From: a virus
Strand: one strand, 5' to 3'
Length of the DNA stretch: 31,222 nt
Virus record (IMG/VR): IMGVR_UViG_3300042883_000588
Location: 1 to 31,222 of that record
Shown here: one piece after another, positions 21,526-30,203 of the stretch
Numbering within the stretch: position 1 is the stretch's first letter
How the letters are laid out: every line of letters starts with the position of its first letter
The notes under the pieces: model-generated
What the model was told of the DNA's origin: nothing
Databases searched by the model: none
What the model saw: the letters and a program-made list of their open reading frames with translations, nothing else
Made by a program: the position numbers and the translations under genes

Positions 21526-21882
21526 ATGATACTATTGGAAAAAGGCACAGTCAAAGAAATGATTTTATCGCTTGGAGTTCTTGCGATTGAAAACCCTATA
21601 TACTTGTTTGAATTCGTCAATGATATACGAAATGACCTTGTAACTTTTCAAGCAATTAATACAAGTTTATACATCGATCGATATTCAGAATTTGAAATCA
21701 CAGTAAACGATTATTTTTTAAACGAAACCGAAGGCTTCTGGACTTATAAGGTTTATGAGTATCAAGCTGATCCGTTAATAAAGAATTTATTGGAAATTGG
21801 TAAAATGAAATTAATCGATCAAGCTTTTGTCTTTACGGCTTATGATGGTCAACCTGAAAACTTTATAACCTACAATAATTAA
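21526..21882 (+). CDS. tail-fibre-associated structural protein
   Basis: 118 aa. Starts MILLEKGTVKEMILSL, then IYLFEFVNDIRNDLVTFQAINTS and RYSEFEITVNDY, a beta-rich pattern typical of small structural proteins encoded next to tail fibres in Bacteroidetes phages. It shares the KGTVxE start with the protein at 25086 on the other side of the fibre gene. One-base overlap with the fibre gene. Probably an adaptor or baseplate piece. Confidence 0.6.
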   Translation: MILLEKGTVKEMILSLGVLAIENPIYLFEFVNDIRNDLVTFQAINTSLYIDRYSEFEITVNDYFLNETEGFWTYKVYEYQADPLIKNLLEIGKMKLIDQAFVFTAYDGQPENFITYNN

Positions 21883-24800
21883 TGGCAACACTTACAGGCG
21901 AATTAATATCGGAAACCTACGATTCACTTTTAAAGGTAGGTGATAATCAAACAATAACAGGAGTTAAGAAAAGAATAACCGATGGATTTGGTAATTCAAT
22001 TCCTTTGTTACTTTCTTCAACCGATTTAGAAGTTGACGGAAACTTTCTTTTGTCGGCACTTGCAAACGCTACAACCGACACCGATAAATTCTTAGTTTTA
22101 GACACTACAACTGTTAAATACAGAACTGGTAGTCAAATGCGAACCGATATAGGTGCAGGAACAGTAAATAGCGTCGGTCTAAGCATGCCTTCTGCCTTTA
22201 GTGTAGCTAATTCACCTATAACAGATTCGGGTGTCTTAGAAGTCACCGCAATAGGTTTGGCATCTCAATACATTCGAGGTAATGGAACACTTGCAGATTT
22301 CCCAACAAGTGGAGGCGGTGGCGGTTCTTCGGTTTCTTATTACCTTAATGGCTCGGTTAATCAAGGAACGTTTGTCGGTAATGTTTACAAAGAAATGAAT
22401 AAGACACCTATTTTAGGTGCAGGTACTGATTTTACTATAAATGCAAACGGATATATTGCTCAATTCATAACGGATGCAACTGATCCTGGAGCGTTATTAA
22501 TTCCAGCAGGAAATTGGGACTTTGAAACTTATTTTTCAGCTTCTTCAGGTGGCGGTTCACCTTCATTTTATATTGAACTTTATAAATACAACGGAAGTGC
22601 ATTTACTTTAATTGCAAGTAATTCAACAGTGCCAGAATTAATATCATTCGGCACTTCAATACAACCATATTTTTCAAGCATAGCCGTTCCCGAAACTGTT
22701 TTGACAGTTACTGATAGACTTGCAATTCGTGTTTATGTTACGCATTCAGGCAGAACGATTACGCTACACACGGAAGATAATCATTTGTGTGAAGTTCAAA
22801 CAACATTCACAACTGGTTTACAATCGCTTAACGGATTAACAAAACAGGCTCAGTATTTTGCAGTTGGAAGTACAGGGACTGATTTCAATATTTCAAGTTC
22901 AGTTGATACCCATACGTTTAATATTCCGAGTGCGAGTGCAACTGCTAGAGGTGTTGTTACCACAGGAACGCAAACCTTTGCAGGAGAAAAAACTTTTACA
23001 GCATCAAGAACGATATTTCAAAATTCAGATTTTGCTCAAATAACATTTAAAAACACTTCTGATTTAACTAAAACACTTAATATAGGTTATGGTTCTAATG
23101 GTAACATATTTTCTTCAAATGGGCTAGATTTTAGAGTAGGTGGTTTAACATCAAGTGCTTTACTGATTACGGCTAATGAAAATGCTACTTTTAAAGAAAA
23201 CTTAACTGCAAAATCATTTATAAAATCAGGTGGTACATCAAGCCAATTTTTAAAAGCTGATGGTTCGGTCGATACAACTACTTATCAAGGTGCAATTTCT
23301 TTAGGTGCAATAGGCATAACGCCAAACGCAAATGCAGCGAGTCTTGTTGGAAGTATTTTAAATCTACAACCTGCTGATGCAAGTTTTGGAGGTGTAGTTA
23401 CTACAGGAACACAAACCTTTGCAGGTGATAAAACGCTTACAGGTTCTCTTTATGGCATTGGATTATCAATGACAGGCACAAGTGGTGATATTATTGGTAG
23501 TGTAGCAACAACAGGTAAGGCTTTAAGAGGTACTGCAACAACAGGTTTTGGAGTGTATGCAAGTTCTACAACAGGTCAAGCAATTTATGCTGAATCTACT
23601 GGTACTGGTGGAAGTGCAGTAAATGGAACTGCTGCTAATGGTATAGGTGGATATTTTTTTAATAATTCAACAACATTTGCAACTTTATATGTAAGTAATT
23701 TTGGCTCTGGAAATTTAGCAAATTTTAGTAATTCAGCAGGAACAAAATTCACGATAAACAATGCAGGTAATTTAGGTAACGGAACATACACCTATACGCT
23801 ACCATCAGCTACAGGTACTTTAGCTTTGACATCTGATTTAAGTGCTTACTTACCATTGACAGGCGGTACTTTAAGTAACAATTTAACAATAAGTGCAAGT
23901 ACGGGCAATAGTCCTTTAAGATTTACAAGTACAACTGCTTCAAGTAAAACAGGTTATTTATATGCTGATGCGACTACTATTGGTATTTGTGATGTTTTAA
24001 ATGGTGGCGCGGGAGTAGGTGGCATATTTTTTAATTCTACAACAAAAGAAGCATTAATCTTAAATAATGGTAGTGTTTCTTTATCAATAGCATCCACAGG
24101 AGCAGCTACGTTTAGTAGTACAGGAACGGCAAACTCCATTTTTATAGGTGGTATTTCTGCAAGCGGAGGTTATGGAGTAGTTTCATTAAATGGTACAAAT
24201 GCAGAAGGTCAATATATTGGAATAGCTGGTGGTGGAACTGGTGGAACAGACAAGGCTTTATATTATCAATCAGGGAATGGCGGTAGTCATATATTTAGAA
24301 CTGGTGACGGAACTAGTTATACCGAACGTATGCGTATCACATCAGGTGGTAACGTAGGTATAGGAACAACAAGTCCAACACAAAAATTACATCTTTATGG
24401 AAGTGGAGCAAATACACAATCAATACTTTTAGAAAGTAGTATTGCTAATGCTAATGCTTATGTTATTATGAAAAACACAGGTAAATCATATATTACAGGT
24501 TTATCATATGATATAGGTCCTAATAATTATTTAATTTACGATGAAACTGCAGCAGCTACAAGATTAGCTATCACATCAGGTGGTAACGTATTAATAGGAA
24601 CAACTACAGATAATGGTGCTAAGTTGCAGGTACAAGGTAGTGGATTAGTAGCAACATTTAATGATACAACATCTGGTGACGAAACCATAAGATTTTTAGC
24701 TAACGGAACATTTAGAGGAGGATTAGGTGCAGATTCAGTAAGTGCTTTGAAAATTACAGGTACAGGAGGAATAGTTGCACTTGTCAATACAGTAACAGGT

Positions 24801-25085
24801 ATTTACACTCCTACATCGGATGTAAATAAAAAGAAAGATTTTGAAGATTCTAAATTAGGATTAAATGCAATTTTAGGATTAAAGCCTACCTTGTATAGAA
24901 TGAAAAGTGAGCAAAATACACCAAAAAATTTAGGTTTTATTGCTCAAGAAGTAAGAGAATTTATACCACAAGCTTACGTTGAAAGTGGAAGCTTTATAGG
25001 CTTAACAGAAATGCCTATAATTGCTACATTAGTTAAAGCAATTCAGGAGTTAAAAGCAGAAATAGACATTTTAAAAAATAACTAA
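21882..25085 (+). CDS. tail fibre with C-terminal S74 intramolecular chaperone
   Basis: 1067 aa. Conserved N-terminal attachment part (GELISETYDSLLKVGDNQTI), a long Gly/Ser/Thr-rich beta-helical shaft with imperfect repeats, and a C-terminal Peptidase_S74 domain starting at about Ser979 (PTSDVNKKKDF), with LGLNAILGLKPTLYRM, NLGFIAQEV and a terminal coiled coil (LVKAIQELKAEIDILKNN). S74 domains trimerise the fibre and then cut themselves off before the Ser, so the mature chain would be about 978 residues. Two copies of GVVTTGTQTFAG (from nt 22951 and 23391) and of TSGGNVxIGTT mark shaft repeats. It determines receptor binding. Confidence 0.85.
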   Translation: MATLTGELISETYDSLLKVGDNQTITGVKKRITDGFGNSIPLLLSSTDLEVDGNFLLSALANATTDTDKFLVLDTTTVKYRTGSQMRTDIGAGTVNSVGLSMPSAFSVANSPITDSGVLEVTAIGLASQYIRGNGTLADFPTSGGGGGSSVSYYLNGSVNQGTFVGNVYKEMNKTPILGAGTDFTINANGYIAQFITDATDPGALLIPAGNWDFETYFSASSGGGSPSFYIELYKYNGSAFTLIASNSTVPELISFGTSIQPYFSSIAVPETVLTVTDRLAIRVYVTHSGRTITLHTEDNHLCEVQTTFTTGLQSLNGLTKQAQYFAVGSTGTDFNISSSVDTHTFNIPSASATARGVVTTGTQTFAGEKTFTASRTIFQNSDFAQITFKNTSDLTKTLNIGYGSNGNIFSSNGLDFRVGGLTSSALLITANENATFKENLTAKSFIKSGGTSSQFLKADGSVDTTTYQGAISLGAIGITPNANAASLVGSILNLQPADASFGGVVTTGTQTFAGDKTLTGSLYGIGLSMTGTSGDIIGSVATTGKALRGTATTGFGVYASSTTGQAIYAESTGTGGSAVNGTAANGIGGYFFNNSTTFATLYVSNFGSGNLANFSNSAGTKFTINNAGNLGNGTYTYTLPSATGTLALTSDLSAYLPLTGGTLSNNLTISASTGNSPLRFTSTTASSKTGYLYADATTIGICDVLNGGAGVGGIFFNSTTKEALILNNGSVSLSIASTGAATFSSTGTANSIFIGGISASGGYGVVSLNGTNAEGQYIGIAGGGTGGTDKALYYQSGNGGSHIFRTGDGTSYTERMRITSGGNVGIGTTSPTQKLHLYGSGANTQSILLESSIANANAYVIMKNTGKSYITGLSYDIGPNNYLIYDETAAATRLAITSGGNVLIGTTTDNGAKLQVQGSGLVATFNDTTSGDETIRFLANGTFRGGLGADSVSALKITGTGGIVALVNTVTGIYTPTSDVNKKKDFEDSKLGLNAILGLKPTLYRMKSEQNTPKNLGFIAQEVREFIPQAYVESGSFIGLTEMPIIATLVKAIQELKAEIDILKNN

Positions 25086-25409
25086 ATGAAACAAATCACA
25101 CCAATCTCTATATGGGATAAAGGCACAGTTCAAGAAGCAATAATTTTAAATGCGTATTGTATCAATGATAATCTAAGTACATCAGCAACATTTTACTATT
25201 CTTTATTAAGCGATAGTTTGCAACAACTCGCTCAAGGTAATTTAAGTATGTCAGGCGAAGATTATATTGGTTGGCAGACAAATGATTATGCTTATGATTG
25301 GGTAGCTACTCAACTTAATTTAATCATTACAGGTGATTACGTTCCTCCTGTTGTTGAGCCGATAGCAGAAGTTACGCCTGAGCCGATAATACCGACTGAT
25401 GAAGATTAG
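25086..25409 (+). CDS. small tail-fibre-associated protein
   Basis: 107 aa. Starts KQITPISIWDKGTVQEAIILNAYCIN, has YYSLLSDSLQQLAQGNLSM and GEDYIGWQTNDYAYDWVATQLNL, and ends in a Pro/Glu/Val-rich tail (VVEPIAEVTPEPIIP). Immediately after the fibre stop. Shares the KGTVxE segment with the protein at 21526. The role as fibre accessory or baseplate protein is inferred from position. Confidence 0.6.
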   Translation: MKQITPISIWDKGTVQEAIILNAYCINDNLSTSATFYYSLLSDSLQQLAQGNLSMSGEDYIGWQTNDYAYDWVATQLNLIITGDYVPPVVEPIAEVTPEPIIPTDED

Positions 25410-25692
25410 GGTTTTAGATACCGAATTAAAAGTCGGTAATATTCGCAGAAAAATAAACTCGGTCAACATACTTAGTTTTAAATATTCTTTTTTTTGCGAA
25501 GGTGCTGATATCACTTGTCAGATATACGATGAAAATAATTGTATTTGTTTTGAAGAAATTATATTTATAAAAAAAGAGATATTAAAAAACTTAGGAAATA
25601 ACGATCAAGCGATAATAAATGAACTTTTAATTCGATTAGGATTGAAAGAATATAACACCAATGAACAAGGTGATAAAAAGATAAAGAAATGA
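25399..25692 (+). CDS. hypothetical protein between fibre and portal
   Basis: 97 aa. Begins KIRVLDTELKVGNIRRKINSVN, has FFCEGADITCQIYDENNCICF in the middle and a basic C-terminus (NEQGDKKIKK). Two clusters of Cys (FFCEGADITC, NNCICF) may bind metal. Overlaps its neighbours by 11 and 4 bases. No family recognised. Confidence 0.55.
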   Translation: MKIRVLDTELKVGNIRRKINSVNILSFKYSFFCEGADITCQIYDENNCICFEEIIFIKKEILKNLGNNDQAIINELLIRLGLKEYNTNEQGDKKIKK

Positions 25693-27512
25693 ATAGTAAT
25701 TTAATAGCGATTAACTTTTCGGAATATTCCCAGCCAAAATTCGAAGAAAAAAAGAATCAAGACTGGGTTTCGTATGGTGCTGATAATAGGTATCCGTTGC
25801 ACTTATTATCTTTGCTAAACACTTCGGCAAAGCATAACGCAATAGTTAACGGAAAAGCTAACTATATCGCTGGTGGTGGTATTGTATTTGATGACGATGC
25901 TAAACAATATTTAGCTGACCAGCCTATTAATCGTTCAAAGGAAACAATTAACGATATCTTAGATAAAATTACTTTAGACATTGAAACCTTTGGCGGTTGC
26001 TATCTTGAAATAATTTATAACCAATTTGGTGATGCCGTTTCTCTTTATCATATAGACTATGCAAAGGTTCGTTCAAACGTAGATAATACTTTCTTTTATA
26101 TCAGCGAAGAATGGGCAACTAAATCAAAGCCGACCGATATTATAGGCATCGCAGCTTTTAATCCTGACAATCCAACTGGTAAGCAAATAATTTATTTAAA
26201 AGAGTATAGACCAGGAGTTAATACGTATACTTTGCCTACCTATCAAGGGGCGATGAATTATATCGAACTTGATGTCGCCGTTTCCGAATTTCATTTGAAC
26301 GCTATTCATAACGGAATGATGCCTTCAAAGATGCTATCTTTTAATAATGGTATTCCAACTGAAGAAGAACAAAGAAAAATTGAGCGTCAAGTAAAAGATA
26401 AATTTAGTGGTGAAAAGAATGCTGGTAAATTTATTATTAATTTTAATAACGATCCAGCAAAAGCACCGACAGTAATTGACTTATCAGCTTCAGACTTAGA
26501 CAAGCAGTTTGATATGTTGAACAAGACTATACAACAAGAGATATTTAGTGGTCATCGTATTACTTCAGCTTCTTTGTTTGGTATCTCACAAGAGGGTGCA
26601 TTAGGTGCGAGAACTGAAATGCGTGATGCTTATGAGATATTCCAAAACACTTATGTAAACGGAAAGCAACAATTCATTGAACGCTGGTTATCTTATATAC
26701 TACCTTTATTTGGTATCAATGATGAATTTCATATTAAACATACAGAACCTTTAGGTTTTGAGTTTAGCGAAGGAATTATCGCTGCTAATATGACACGTGC
26801 AGAGATACGTGAAAAATTAGGTTTAATACCTGAAGTAGAAATATTACCAGCTTCAACTTCACAAGCGTTTAGCGATCAAGACGATGACTTTGCAATAAGT
26901 GTTTTCGCAGACTTTGGTGATGACAAAAGCAATTATAATGTTATCAAATCAAGAAAGGTTCAATTCGATGAAAACTTTGAGCCTATACCACATCAAGATT
27001 TTGCAGAAATAGATATAATAATCACAAATGTTCAAAGTGGAATTCTTGATTTATTACAGAAAAATCCGTTGACGACAGTTGATGACATGATTACTGCTTT
27101 AAAAGTAGACAGACAAGTGATTTTAGGCTCTTTGGCGACACTTGAAGGAAATAAGCTTATAAGTGTTAAACCGTTCAATGATAATGGCTCTGAAGTCATA
27201 TCTCGTGAAATAACAGACGAAGGTAAAAGACAAAAGTCGGCACGTAGACCGATAGCAAATATTCAAATCCGTTATTCATACGAAGTAACTCCTGGACTTG
27301 GTGCAGCGATTATTCCGACTACACGCAAATTCTGCGAGAACTTAATAAATTTAGATAAGATTTATTCAAGAAAAGAAATACAAAATATTAGTCAAAGGTT
27401 AGGTTATTCGGTTTGGCAAAGGCGTGGTGGTTTTTATCATAATCCGAGAACAGGCGTGACAACACCATATTGCCGTCATCGTTGGGTTGAACAAGTAGTA
27501 ATTAAAAGATAA
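25689..27512 (+). CDS. portal protein fused to winged helix and CRHxW domain
   Basis: 607 aa, much longer than an ordinary portal. Residues 1 to about 410 follow the HK97/XkdE-type portal pattern (YGADNRYPLHLL, VNGKANYIAGGG, ITLDIETFGGCYLEI, SAKHNAI). Residues about 436-500 look like a winged helix (VQSGILDLLQKNPLTTVDDMI, LGSLATLEGNKLISV). Residues 524-607 form a separate domain (IRYSYEVTPGLGAAIIPTTRKFC, GYSVWQRRGGF, TPYCRHRWVEQVV), which I know from the ends of Bacteroidetes phage head proteins. Forms the packaging and ejection channel. The gene is unusually far from the terminase. Confidence 0.85.
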   Translation: MNSNLIAINFSEYSQPKFEEKKNQDWVSYGADNRYPLHLLSLLNTSAKHNAIVNGKANYIAGGGIVFDDDAKQYLADQPINRSKETINDILDKITLDIETFGGCYLEIIYNQFGDAVSLYHIDYAKVRSNVDNTFFYISEEWATKSKPTDIIGIAAFNPDNPTGKQIIYLKEYRPGVNTYTLPTYQGAMNYIELDVAVSEFHLNAIHNGMMPSKMLSFNNGIPTEEEQRKIERQVKDKFSGEKNAGKFIINFNNDPAKAPTVIDLSASDLDKQFDMLNKTIQQEIFSGHRITSASLFGISQEGALGARTEMRDAYEIFQNTYVNGKQQFIERWLSYILPLFGINDEFHIKHTEPLGFEFSEGIIAANMTRAEIREKLGLIPEVEILPASTSQAFSDQDDDFAISVFADFGDDKSNYNVIKSRKVQFDENFEPIPHQDFAEIDIIITNVQSGILDLLQKNPLTTVDDMITALKVDRQVILGSLATLEGNKLISVKPFNDNGSEVISREITDEGKRQKSARRPIANIQIRYSYEVTPGLGAAIIPTTRKFCENLINLDKIYSRKEIQNISQRLGYSVWQRRGGFYHNPRTGVTTPYCRHRWVEQVVIKR

Positions 27513-28102
27513 TGAGTGCAAATATTTTATTTATCAGCGAAACTACGCTAAAGGATAGGTCACTATTACAAGATAATGTCGATCCAAAATTGATTAAGCC
27601 GACTATCAAACAGGCTCAAGATATGTATATAGAACCTATCTTAGGAACTGGTTTATATCAAGAACTTCAGCAACAAATTGAAGATGACGACTTAACTCAG
27701 TTAAATATTACACTACTTAATTTATATATCACGGATTGTATGTGCTGGTATGTTGCAAGTGAAATGGTTATGTCTTTAGGCTTCAAGCTAACTAATAAAA
27801 ACGTATTAAGAAAAACAAGCGAAAATTCAAATGACGCTTCACTTTCTGAATTGTTCGACTTAATGGAGTATTATAAAAATAAAGCTGAATGGTATGCACA
27901 ACGTATCACTAACTATCTTTGTGAAAACATAGTTGACTATCCTTTGTATAATAATCCAGGTGTTGGTGTTGATACTATACATCCAAACAATACAAGCTAT
28001 TCGACAGGAATGTTTCTTGGGAACGCAGATATACGTTTTAGAAGTTTTGAAGATATGTATCAATCACAATTCGGTGCAATAGGTAGGGATTACAGAGATT
28101 AA
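27512..28102 (+). CDS. head-tail connector (adaptor) protein
   Basis: 196 aa. Starts ILFISETTLKDRSLLQDNVDP and has KQAQDMYIEPILGTGLYQEL, typical of Bacteroidetes phage adaptor proteins that follow portals. Helical overall, with an aromatic C-terminus (NADIRFRSFEDMYQ). Overlaps the portal by one base. Bridges portal and tail. Confidence 0.75.
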   Translation: MSANILFISETTLKDRSLLQDNVDPKLIKPTIKQAQDMYIEPILGTGLYQELQQQIEDDDLTQLNITLLNLYITDCMCWYVASEMVMSLGFKLTNKNVLRKTSENSNDASLSELFDLMEYYKNKAEWYAQRITNYLCENIVDYPLYNNPGVGVDTIHPNNTSYSTGMFLGNADIRFRSFEDMYQSQFGAIGRDYRD

Positions 28103-28201
28103 ATGGCAAAGAATTATTCAATCAAAAATGTTTTCAAATTGAAAACTTATTTAACCACAGTTAAGAATGACACTAAAGGAAGTAAGAAGTCTACTAAATA
28201 A
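28103..28201 (+). CDS. 32-aa basic peptide (possible small gene)
   Basis: ATG immediately after the connector stop, overlapping the next gene by 35 bases. Sequence starts MAKNYSIKNVFKLKTYL and is rich in Lys (KNDTKGSKKSTK). Could be a real coupled mini-protein, or a start region used only to pass ribosomes to 28167. Low confidence. Confidence 0.3.
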   Translation: MAKNYSIKNVFKLKTYLTTVKNDTKGSKKSTK

Positions 28202-28616
28202 TTTAGCAGACGATCATAAGCAAATAAATGACTTCGGCTGGGGCGATATTTGGGAACTCGGTGAAAGTCAATCAATCACTTATCCTTTAATGTACTGCAC
28301 TATTCAAAATTCAAACGTAACTGGTAAGGTTTTTAATTTGTCTTTGTCTATTTTATTTTGCGATTTGGTATTTGGTGACAATAAAAACGAAGACGATGTG
28401 ATTAGCGACCAGATGCTAATATGTCAAGATATAATTGCACAACTTAGAAGCGATACTTTCGAATTCACACTTGGCAACTCTGTCAATGTTAACTTCTTTA
28501 ATGAACGATTATCAGACTTAGTCGCTGGTGTTCAGGCTAACATCACATTAGCTTTGCCATACGTAGCCGATAGGTGTGCCGTACCAAGTGATTTCCCTTT
28601 AATTGATGGATTGTGA
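28167..28616 (+). CDS. head-tail joining/tail completion protein
   Basis: 149 aa. TLKEVRSLLNNLADDHKQINDFGWGDIWEL at the start, then ITYPLMYCTIQNS and FNLSLSILFCDLV, resembling small tail-completion proteins of Bacteroidetes phages. Its place after the adaptor fits. Its stop overlaps a GTG start. Confidence 0.65.
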   Translation: MTLKEVRSLLNNLADDHKQINDFGWGDIWELGESQSITYPLMYCTIQNSNVTGKVFNLSLSILFCDLVFGDNKNEDDVISDQMLICQDIIAQLRSDTFEFTLGNSVNVNFFNERLSDLVAGVQANITLALPYVADRCAVPSDFPLIDGL

Positions 28617-28879
28617 CACAGAAAGAAAACGCAACCTTAGAAAAGGTATTTGATGAATTAAGAAACTTAACACATAAGGTTCAAACGATTGAAGATGCTA
28701 TTCTTGGAAGTGATTATTTCGGTGAAGGTATTAAAAAACAAACGGCTCAGAATACGGATAACATAAATGCAATTCAAAATAAATTTAAATACGTATACTA
28801 CACTTTAATTGGTGTTGGTATCACAGGCGGTTGGCAACTTTCGGAATTAATAAAGAAGATTTTTCCTGCCATTTTTTAA
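28613..28879 (+). CDS. membrane protein with coiled coil (XhlA/holin-like)
   Basis: 88 aa from a GTG overlapping the preceding stop (GTGA). A coiled coil (EKVFDELRNLTHKVQTIEDAI) precedes one membrane helix (VYYTLIGVGITGGW) and a Lys-ended tail (LIKKIFPAIF). This build matches XhlA-type accessory lysis proteins and small holins. It is 2.3 kb from the other holin candidate, so it could be an antiholin, a second holin or a morphogenesis protein. Confidence 0.6.
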   Translation: MTQKENATLEKVFDELRNLTHKVQTIEDAILGSDYFGEGIKKQTAQNTDNINAIQNKFKYVYYTLIGVGITGGWQLSELIKKIFPAIF

Positions 28880-28906
28880 CATTCCTTTTATTTTAAGATT
28901 AATAAC

Positions 28907-28914
28907 TAACTTTG
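28907..28914 (+). promoter_or_regulatory. -7 element before the metallophosphoesterase
   Basis: TAACTTTG matches TAnnTTTG, 22 bases before the ATG at 28937 in a 57-base intergenic gap. No -33 TTG at the standard distance. Confidence 0.45.
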
Positions 28915-28936
28915 TTTTGAACAAATCAAACAAAAT

Positions 28937-29680
28937 ATGTATAGACCACGACTAAATTCTAATGAATACGACTTAATCAAGTCATTCAGAAATTCAAATG
29001 TTGTCGGAATCATTGGCGACAGACACGCACCATTTACACATCCAGATTACTTTGCTTTTGTTTACGAAGTATTCAATAAGTTTCAAGTTTCAACGATTGT
29101 CGATATTGGTGATGACACCGACTTTCATGCAATTAGTTACCACGAATCTGATCCTGACGGCGAATCGGCTGGTAATGAATTAGAACTTGCAAGGCGTGAC
29201 CACGTTCAATGGCACGAAGCATTTCCTGAAGTGTACGGATGTATAGGAAATCATTCAAGCTTACCAACTCGAAAGCTTCAAACTGCTGGTTTGCCAAAAT
29301 CAATGTTTAAAACCTATAACGAAATGCTTGGTTATCCAGATGGCTGGAAGTGGGCATATAGTCACGAAATAGATAACACTTTATACATTCACGGAACTGG
29401 ATCGAGTGGCGCACAAGGTGCAATTAATCGAGCAAGGGACAATAGACAGTCAACTGTGATTGGTCATATTCATTCTTTTGCTGGTGTTAATTATTCAGCT
29501 TCAGATCGTGACATAATATTCGGTATGAACGTAGGGTGTGGCATTGATGTACGTAGTTACGCTATGGCATACGGCAAAGTATACGCAAAGAAGCCAACTT
29601 TAGGGTGCGGTATTGTAATTGATGGAAAAACTGCTATCTTTATTCCAATGAATCTCGGTTCTAAAATCTCGTGGTTATGA
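28937..29680 (+). CDS. calcineurin-like metallophosphoesterase
   Basis: 247 aa. All metal-binding motifs are present in order: GDRH (27-30), GDDTD (58-62), GNH (104-106), H152 in YIHG and GHIH (176-179). The enzyme would hydrolyse phosphoesters such as DNA ends, nucleotides or protein phosphates. The substrate is not shown by the sequence. Between structural and lysis genes, behind its own candidate promoter. Phage homologues are common and mostly uncharacterised. Confidence 0.85.
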   Translation: MYRPRLNSNEYDLIKSFRNSNVVGIIGDRHAPFTHPDYFAFVYEVFNKFQVSTIVDIGDDTDFHAISYHESDPDGESAGNELELARRDHVQWHEAFPEVYGCIGNHSSLPTRKLQTAGLPKSMFKTYNEMLGYPDGWKWAYSHEIDNTLYIHGTGSSGAQGAINRARDNRQSTVIGHIHSFAGVNYSASDRDIIFGMNVGCGIDVRSYAMAYGKVYAKKPTLGCGIVIDGKTAIFIPMNLGSKISWL

Positions 29681-29811
29681 TAAATATGAAGATACTTGAA
29701 GAAAAAGCAATTGAAAACAAAAAGATTAAAGGATTAATGAAGCTAAAGATTATAAAAGAAGCAGAACTTCAAGTGATAGTTATGGAATTACGTAAATTAA
29801 TACAGAAATGA
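29677..29811 (+). CDS. 44-aa coiled-coil peptide
   Basis: ATG at 29677 overlaps the previous stop (ATGA) and the stop overlaps the next start (ATGA). A second ATG at 29686 is possible. Lys/Glu/Leu-rich (ILEEKAIENKKIKGLMKLK, VMELRKLIQK), a likely single helix or short coiled coil. No family recognised; the double overlap is the support. Confidence 0.5.
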   Translation: MINMKILEEKAIENKKIKGLMKLKIIKEAELQVIVMELRKLIQK

Positions 29812-30203
29812 AAAGAATACCAGGAATACATTACGAATTCATTGAAGAAAAAACAGATAATCCGATTGCCGATTACGTTAAATCAAGCAAAAGAATATTT
29901 GAAAGTGGAAGTCAACGTGATGACGACACTAATAAACCTTTAGTAAATCATTTAGACGCTTATGTAAGGCTTCGATTTGGCTATCTTTTGCGAATGGGTG
30001 CTAATAAATATGAAAAAAGTAACTGGCAAAAAGGTCAACCGACCGAAGCAGCTATTGAAAGCCTACACAGACATCTTGCAAAGTACGAATTAGGTGACGA
30101 TAGCGAAGACCATTTAGCTTGTATTATATTTAACATCCAGCTAATCATGAAGAATGAACAAAAAGAAGGTGTTAGTGTTGATAAATATTATAAATCTTTG
30201 TAA
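29808..30203 (+). CDS. DUF5664/MazZ-like dATP/dGTP pyrophosphohydrolase-type protein
   Basis: 131 aa, all-helical MazG-like pattern. GANKYEKSNWQKG (64-76), ESLHRHLAKYELGDDSEDHLACIIFNI (84-110) with the His, Glu and Asp residues that bind Mg and nucleotide, as in DUF5664/MazZ-like phage enzymes that hydrolyse dATP or dGTP. It may adjust nucleotide pools or DNA composition. No PurZ is present, so a 2-aminoadenine genome is not supported. Confidence 0.75.
   Translation: MKRIPGIHYEFIEEKTDNPIADYVKSSKRIFESGSQRDDDTNKPLVNHLDAYVRLRFGYLLRMGANKYEKSNWQKGQPTEAAIESLHRHLAKYELGDDSEDHLACIIFNIQLIMKNEQKEGVSVDKYYKSL

Noticed and set aside
21500-21529. Nine-codon leader peptide ending on the ATG at 21526
   Set aside because: MTKIYIYNQ is too short to tell from chance, and the candidate promoter at 21491-21519 overlaps it.
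29808-30203. 2-aminoadenine (Z) genome system
   Set aside because: A MazZ-like enzyme alone is not enough. No PurZ or DatZ homologue was seen, and DUF5664-type proteins occur in many ordinary phages.
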